This document shows, piece after piece, positions 24,901-27,010 of a stretch of 27,010 nt of DNA. The DNA lies in assembly GCA_002316015.1 (NCBI GenBank), contig DCCS01000007.1:1-27010 (forward strand). The letters are read 5' to 3'. How positions within the stretch are numbered: position 1 is the first letter of the stretch; each line of letters starts with the position of its first letter. The translations under genes and the position numbers were made by a program. Under the pieces are notes generated by a model that saw nothing but the letters and a program-made list of their open reading frames with translations, was not told the DNA's origin and ran no database searches. The DNA is from Prevotellaceae bacterium UBA1075. Lineage in GTDB: Bacteria > Bacteroidota > Bacteroidia > Bacteroidales > Bacteroidaceae.

Positions 24901-25954
24901 CCAGGACTTCCAGCAGATCCTGAATGCCGACAGCACAGCCGGATTCAAGGGCGGGCTCGAGAGCAAGAAGGGCATCTGCGCCGCTGATGGCAACGAATAC
25001 GACTTCAAGACCGTGCGCGTGAGCAAGGACGGCCGCGTGTTTGTGGGTCGTGGCAACGGCCTGACCAACAGCCCCATCGTGGAGGTTAATCCCGCCGACC
25101 TCAATGCCGACTGGACTCCTGTGTTCACAGGCGGCGAACTTGACGAGGCCACCGGCATCGTGTATGTCGGCGAAAAGGAGCAGGCCCGCATGGTGAGCAG
25201 CTTCGATGTCGAGGGCGAGGGCCAGAACCTCAAGCTCTGGGTACTGGGCAACCAGCACTCCAACGGCCAGTTCAACCTCACCGACTATGCGTGCCACACC
25301 TACGACCTGGGCACTGCCACCACATGGACTGGACCCGCAAGTTCTGTGTTCGCGCCACTCACCGGCACCTACACCATTGCCCCCATGGCAGTGAACGTGG
25401 TCTCTGACCAGAAGGGCGGACTCTGGTACATCCAGCACCGCGACACCCCCAGCGAGGCTGTGCCTGCCCTCAAGCACTTCAATGCCCAGGGTGTGGAGGA
25501 CTACAGCGACATCACCACATCCTTTGCACAGGGTGGCATGGCCATCACGGCCGACGGCGAGACCTTCGCACTGCCCACGGCAAGCAACCAGGTCACCATC
25601 TACACCACAGACTATGCACCCAACGTGCTGGGCAAGATATTCCTGAACCAGGTAGCCAAGATCAGCGTGAAGGAGTCTTCCGTGGCTGCAATGGCATTTG
25701 ACTATGCAGGCAACCTCTATGTGGCCTCCGCCGGCACCGAGAGCGTGACCCGCTACACAGTGCCCCGCGACAACAAGGTTACTGTGACACCCGCTGCCCA
25801 GACCATACAGATTGGCGACCCCACGGGCATCAACTCTGTGGAGAACGGGGACGGCAAGGCCAGCGGCGCCATCTACAACGTGGCCGGCCAGCGTCTCGGC
25901 AAGGCTCAGAAGGGTGTGAACATCATCAACGGCAGGAAGGTGATGGTCAAGTGA
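18950..25954 (+). CDS. Giant secreted or surface modular protein with GLUG-like repeats and T9SS-type tail
   Basis: This 2334-residue protein has a signal peptide (MRKRLLSLCLTAVLTVMGIS, cut near 23). Three GLUG-like beta-helical modules follow (about 27-312, 382-650, 711-1008). Each has a FYGTLDGQGHTI-type start, GG(I/L)xGW turns, and a closing motif like WYQTIGxDxxP. Modules 1-2 and 2-3 are joined by linkers with H-x(5-6)-G-x-C-x2-C-G (Cys366/369, Cys698/701). Then come a helical stretch (about 1024-1170), a jelly-roll or CBM-like domain (about 1182-1382, NMHQTLKNMKPGLYLLRMVGAYRP), more helices (1385-1490), a fourth module (1535-1816), an Ig-like domain (1830-1930) and a likely beta-propeller (about 1945-2275). 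The end (IYNVAGQRLGKAQ, NGRKVMVK) fits a Prevotella type IX sorting tail. Adhesion or glycan binding is inferred; no catalytic motif was found. Confidence 0.88.
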   Translation: MRKRLLSLCLTAVLTVMGISTWALEKNSEGAYQIGSAADLKAFAELVNGGENHAWGQLTADIDYGTEQTMIGTEASSFYGTLDGQGHTIKYNFFPDVNGSALIRNLEASGLVQNLRVVAKITTSKQYAAGIVVWNSGTIRNCISQVEVVSGVAGDATHGGIAAVSYHGAFYTNCVSHITIKGDKTENCGGLVGWTSSRSNIQNCIVVNNESEFKINDNSSAFGRNGKSQLLPFDAAKYVEFRSGANNGARQGGACYNNFAVQQWGKDDGKVADGTIVTVQDLTDGKVCYMLNHDQHDIVWRQDIGKDPYPLPGIFGEGHAQVYASVPTNCKGRLEVAEGETEPEVEYTNTPTSVTAEEHTWDNGVCSTCGLFDNDHVAFDPADGYYMVKTAEDINWCEIKNQVSNGGCFSIKQMNDIEITAPKGYGIFNMSNWFEGDYNGQGHNLTIDIDFTELNSQSYAALFPQASNCLIENLNLHGTVKTSYNFAGSVIGKTVGSTSTLRNIYSDVTVSTTKTGDATNGGIIGNVGIDTKMENVIFAGKVEGVEGTTNMGGIVGWAGARVIMTNVAMVGEVVNGTDDTHSFARNPQSLALTNCYCTNDNGAPKQDGNLTYFDGADAGSGALAYALNGNKNGSETFYQTIGKDMVPYPFATGDHKKVYAVPAEGYRCDGKPMGDVTYSNTDQGEIVLPEHKYKDGFCTVCGDVDITYITPAEDGFYDIATPQQMLWWAHYTAKKNLGAKGRLTQDIDMQGIDNYPIIGEETAPFYGCFDGQYHVISNLIINYPDKNGVGFISYINSVPADAEHKDADRTDEEHASYIRNLTLDESCKVIGQAYVGGILGGTSAWQGLVKVQNCVVRCGVYALNGANAGGIHGVCMGSTCAIAVDNCGVTSTIRCKKEGGVISGWMGSYGTLTNCWSISNVYEEGDGVNMDADPDAAKRVDNFVRYSSTNKLQTANNWWLYKQDQVVTNTFKMDIVPTGELAWVLNNKQFKEPIWYQRIGDDEVPFLDKRRGVVAKLYDNYYSIYNDESLAEAIEAVKHTNEEYIGSMAYKGVREELEEKSEALSACADYTELAIAMDTLNVYVNKVKESQKVYKAYDEKCKEVIAYLEANLDFEGEERDALENYLTEELQPGDGNPIGSYLYVTENCEAADSLVAKETTRVAEWLKEAINTGYMPGSDVTRLIANATFSDGFKGWEGKVGTGTSGKVTTKDENPADIYAGETWSDSLNMHQTLKNMKPGLYLLRMVGAYRPQDYRYSYNYGATFSANGNTNFLMTVIEDPVMVSDTIDLVNCYLHGITNDLPIYADGTSTTDDSGSEITGYVTQGTQGLAVAGHCGRYVNYIAAEVGEDGELNIGIKNPTFNYDFAGDWVGFSDLRLTYLGTADDETAAKVDLALQSQLARAATIIDKYLPVDGYEKAIHYAPAYPTSLKAEIETAKAEAEAAGTVEEKMACVSKFSSLFRQLYEAKMAYISYYNTASSIETLANTLQDSIGENYDKLIDLCGNMQENYFSGSVPVEEALHPACLDKEPLASLMPTVDENGTFHIANAYHMIAFSATVSGGNTRINAVLDNDIDMAGFRYAPAGAANEGVAPAEYKRFSGIFDGQQHAINNLAIGSEDTPYSAECAALFADMQNATVKNLVVNGVAHSSNKYIAGITGRSRGKSLLQNCTVDFVQNSQVSGDATNGGLIAVAENDGTVIENCYVHAVFNGSLATSCGGVIGWSNGKSEVKNTLAINEVNLAEGLSGCNSISRNDAKCTATNTYFTTAMNGTSIGTQTNFEALAKGEITWKLNGSQGDEVAWYQTIGTDTIPHLYAGDKVWYSGGEYVNEKPIVELNAFAYDITARTAEDEVNVWYTLNAPAQAVDVVFYNGDTQVATIPADGLGKGRHQVTVANSELGEKGTTLRYEVKVTGLGTKDATQIGESYKVWSPYGLACNNAPASPGFGQTYLIETTPDVQDGYLAGGKLYTGYISDKNHSALYAFDQDFQQILNADSTAGFKGGLESKKGICAADGNEYDFKTVRVSKDGRVFVGRGNGLTNSPIVEVNPADLNADWTPVFTGGELDEATGIVYVGEKEQARMVSSFDVEGEGQNLKLWVLGNQHSNGQFNLTDYACHTYDLGTATTWTGPASSVFAPLTGTYTIAPMAVNVVSDQKGGLWYIQHRDTPSEAVPALKHFNAQGVEDYSDITTSFAQGGMAITADGETFALPTASNQVTIYTTDYAPNVLGKIFLNQVAKISVKESSVAAMAFDYAGNLYVASAGTESVTRYTVPRDNKVTVTPAAQTIQIGDPTGINSVENGDGKASGAIYNVAGQRLGKAQKGVNIINGRKVMVK
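19028..19885 (+). repeat. GLUG-like module 1 of the giant protein
   Basis: Residues about 27-312 run from YQIGSAADLKAFAELVNGG through FYGTLDGQGHTI, GDATHGGIAAVS and CGGLVGW to the closing motif VWRQDIGKDPYPLP. The module is followed by the first CxxC linker. Confidence 0.65.
20093..20899 (+). repeat. GLUG-like module 2 of the giant protein
   Basis: Residues about 382-650 run from DGYYMVKTAEDINW through FEGDYNGQGHNL, GDATNGGIIGNVG and MGGIVGWAG to FYQTIGKDMVPYP. The order of motifs is the same as in module 1. The second CxxC linker follows. Confidence 0.65.
21080..21973 (+). repeat. GLUG-like module 3 of the giant protein
   Basis: Residues about 711-1008 run from DGFYDIATPQQMLWWAH through FYGCFDGQYHVI, YVGGILGGTS and GGVISGWMG to WYQRIGDDEVPF. 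This copy is the most divergent and the richest in cysteine. Confidence 0.62.
23552..24397 (+). repeat. GLUG-like module 4 of the giant protein
   Basis: Residues about 1535-1816 run from NGTFHIANAYHMIAFSATVS through FSGIFDGQQHAI, GDATNGGLIAVAE and CGGVIGWSNG to WYQTIGTDTIPHL. It is separated from module 3 by about 525 residues of helical and jelly-roll sequence and resembles modules 1 and 2 more than module 3. Confidence 0.65.
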
Positions 25955-25958
25955 GCGG

Positions 25959-25992
25959 AGTGGCCCAAGGCTCCGAAGAGGCTTGGGCCACT
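25959..25992 (+). terminator. Hairpin after the giant gene
   Basis: AGTGGCCCAAG (25959-25969) pairs with CTTGGGCCACT (25982-25992), and the stem continues past one mismatch to a short CGAA loop. It begins 5 nt after the stop. No U-run follows, so termination is inferred. Confidence 0.6.
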
Positions 25993-26022
25993 TCCGAACG
26001 CAAATCACCAAGGCGTCAAGCC

Positions 26023-26041
26023 AAGGTGACGGTCAAGTGAG
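26023..26041 (+). repeat. Near-copy of the giant gene's 3' end
   Basis: AAGGTGACGGTCAAGTGAG matches 25937-25955 at 18 of 19 bases. In the matching frame it reads KVTVK-stop against KVMVK-stop. It lies 86 bp downstream and, like the first copy, is followed at once by a small hairpin (GGCCG-CTTTC-CGGCC). It may be the remnant of a neighbouring gene with the same sorting tail. Confidence 0.5.
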
Positions 26042-26079
26042 AGGGCCGCTTTCCGGCCACAGCACACACCGATACAGGC

Positions 26080-26113
26080 GAGACCCCGCACGAGTCATGT
26101 CGTGCGGGGTCTC
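26080..26113. terminator. 14-bp perfect hairpin between giant gene and Rpn gene
   Basis: GAGACCCCGCACGA (26080-26093) pairs perfectly with 26100-26113 around GTCATG. It sits before the Rpn promoter and would insulate that gene from read-through. There is no U-run. Confidence 0.6.
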
Positions 26114-26141
26114 ACGCATTAAAACTTTCCCATGCGCCACG

Positions 26142-26172
26142 CTTGCCGTATGGGGGAAAAACCGTAATTTTG
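26142..26172 (+). promoter_or_regulatory. Bacteroidetes-type promoter of the Rpn-family gene
   Basis: CTTG at 26142-26145 (three of four matches to TTTG) is followed after 19 nt by TAATTTTG at 26165-26172. The transcript would start about 18 nt before the ATG at 26196. Confidence 0.6.
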
Positions 26173-26195
26173 AACGCAAAACATCCGCTGAGACT

Positions 26196-27010
26196 ATGAG
26201 ACAACCTGAAGAACGGTACATAAGTCTGCTCACCGACTTTGGCTTCAAGCGCATATTCGGCACCGCGCCCAACAAGGATTTGCTCATCAATTTCCTCAAC
26301 TCGCTGTTCGACGGAGAGCAGGTCATCAGAGACGTGCATTTCCTCAACAGCGAGCATGTGGGTGACGTGTATGCCGACCGCAAGGCCATATTCGATGTCT
26401 ATTGCGAGAACGAGCACGGCGAGAAGTTCATCGTGGAGATGCAGAACGCCTTCCAGCAGTTCTTCAAAGACCGTTCCCTCTTCTACTCCACCTTCCCCAT
26501 ACGCGAGCAGGCTCCCAAGGGGGCCGACTGGGACTTTCGCCTCAACCACGTGTATGTGGTGGCACTGCTCAACTTCAATATGCATGACGAGGCATTTGAC
26601 CCCGGCGAGATCAACCACGACGTGGGGCTGCTGGACAAGAAGACCTGCCGCGTGTTCAATGACAAACTCACCTTCAAGTATGTGGAGGTGGCCAAGTTCA
26701 GCAAGACCGTCGACGAACTGGAGACACTCTATGACAAATGGCTCTTCGTGCTCAAGCACCTGGCCGGGCTGAGCCACCGTCCCAAGGCACTTGCCGAGAA
26801 GATCTTCGCCAGGCTCTTCTCCGAGGCCGAGTTCGCGCGCCTCACAAAAGAGGAACTGCACGAGTACGAGGACAGCCTGAAGGCATACCGGGACATCAAG
26901 AACTCCATCGACACCGCACACGAGGAGGGACGGGCAGAAGGGTTTGAGGCCGGAAGGGCAGAAGGGCTCGAGGCCGGAAGGGCAGAAGGGCTCGAGGCCG
27001 GAAGGGCAGA
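26196..27010 (+). CDS. Rpn/PD-(D/E)XK nuclease family protein, 3' end outside window
   Basis: The ATG at 26196 opens a frame that runs to the window end (271 codons seen). The start RYISLLTDFGFKRIFGTAPN and the following KDLLINFLNSLF are hallmarks of the Rpn (PF12784, often labelled putative transposase) family. The nuclease core shows Asp67 in AIFDVYC and Glu81-x-Gln83 in FIVEMQ, the PD-(D/E)xQ form of the site, then FYSTFPIREQA and HVYVVALLNF. E. coli Rpn proteins are DNA endonucleases that promote RecA-independent recombination; that role here is inferred. From about residue 243 the protein becomes an 8-residue tandem repeat, typical of the variable tails of this family. The upstream promoter and hairpin indicate a single-gene transcript. 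Confidence 0.88.
   Translation, partial: MRQPEERYISLLTDFGFKRIFGTAPNKDLLINFLNSLFDGEQVIRDVHFLNSEHVGDVYADRKAIFDVYCENEHGEKFIVEMQNAFQQFFKDRSLFYSTFPIREQAPKGADWDFRLNHVYVVALLNFNMHDEAFDPGEINHDVGLLDKKTCRVFNDKLTFKYVEVAKFSKTVDELETLYDKWLFVLKHLAGLSHRPKALAEKIFARLFSEAEFARLTKEELHEYEDSLKAYRDIKNSIDTAHEEGRAEGFEAGRAEGLEAGRAEGLEAGRA
26932..27010 (+). repeat. 24-bp tandem repeat at the Rpn 3' end
   Basis: Three full 24-bp units start at 26932, 26956 and 26980, and a fourth begins at 27004 and leaves the window. The second and third are identical; the first differs at two bases. Each unit keeps the frame and encodes GRAEGLEA (GRAEGFEA in the first). Confidence 0.92.

Noticed and set aside
24119..26011. 630-codon open frame on the - strand over the end of the giant gene
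   Set aside because: It is the same kind of antisense shadow. The sense frame has the sorting tail and a terminator-like hairpin at the right place.
26932..27010. Direct repeats that could suggest a CRISPR array
   Set aside because: There are no spacers: the 24-bp units abut and encode a continuous 8-residue repeat.

Overview
The window looks like a chromosomal segment of a GC-rich member of the Bacteroidales, most likely a Prevotellaceae species. This is inferred from three things. Several promoters match the Bacteroidetes pattern (a TTTG-like box, about 20 nt, then TAnnTTTG). The encoded families are typical of that group: secreted GH51, GH78 and GH2 glycosidases, a glutaminyl-cyclase-like lipoprotein, and clustered FKBP isomerases. 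The largest protein ends in a short sorting tail (key residues NVAGQR..., ING+KVMVK) of the kind Prevotella uses with the type IX secretion system. No rRNA, tRNA, CRISPR array or insertion sequence was recognised.

Layout. Bases 1-191 (-) hold a small XRE-type regulator that appears to be broken by a one-base insertion. Bases 291-7816 form a glycan-degradation region: a GH51 arabinofuranosidase (-) is divergent from an exported metallo-beta-lactamase-fold hydrolase, a GH78-like rhamnosidase and a GH2 glycosidase (+). Bases 8123-12946 (-) form a tight block that reads Lrp/AsnC regulator, C26 amidotransferase-M19 dipeptidase fusion, glutaminyl-cyclase-like M28 lipoprotein, SufE and tRNA-dihydrouridine synthase. 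The joins are 4-nt overlaps, a 10-nt gap and one 82-nt gap. Bases 13079-15522 (-) encode three FKBP peptidyl-prolyl isomerases in tandem with three different predicted locations, ending at a textbook terminator. Bases 15646-18653 (+) encode a zinc-cysteine-less class III sirtuin, a TGS/ThrRS-like nucleoside kinase and a Fur-family regulator. Bases 18950-25954 (+) encode a 2334-residue surface or secreted protein with four GLUG-like modules, a helical and jelly-roll centre, a likely beta-propeller and a sorting tail. Bases 26196-27010 (+) hold the start of an Rpn/PD-(D/E)XK nuclease-family gene whose 3' end is a 24-bp tandem repeat that runs out of the window.

How the genes fit together. GH51, GH78 and GH2 would each remove terminal sugars from plant-type polysaccharides (arabinose, rhamnose and a beta-linked sugar). 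No SusC/SusD pair or sensor is visible, so this is at most part of a polysaccharide utilisation locus. The Lrp block combines amino-acid-responsive regulation with two enzymes that act on glutamyl or glutamine-containing small peptides, which suggests peptide and amino-acid salvage. The FKBP set covers cytoplasm, membrane-anchored periplasm and soluble periplasm.

Nothing here is a clear new defence or mobile system. The items most worth following up are the giant modular protein and the decayed tail copy behind it, the frameshifted XRE regulator, the tandem operator-like repeat before the GH2 gene, the amidotransferase-dipeptidase fusion with its Lrp partner, and the length-variable Rpn tail.
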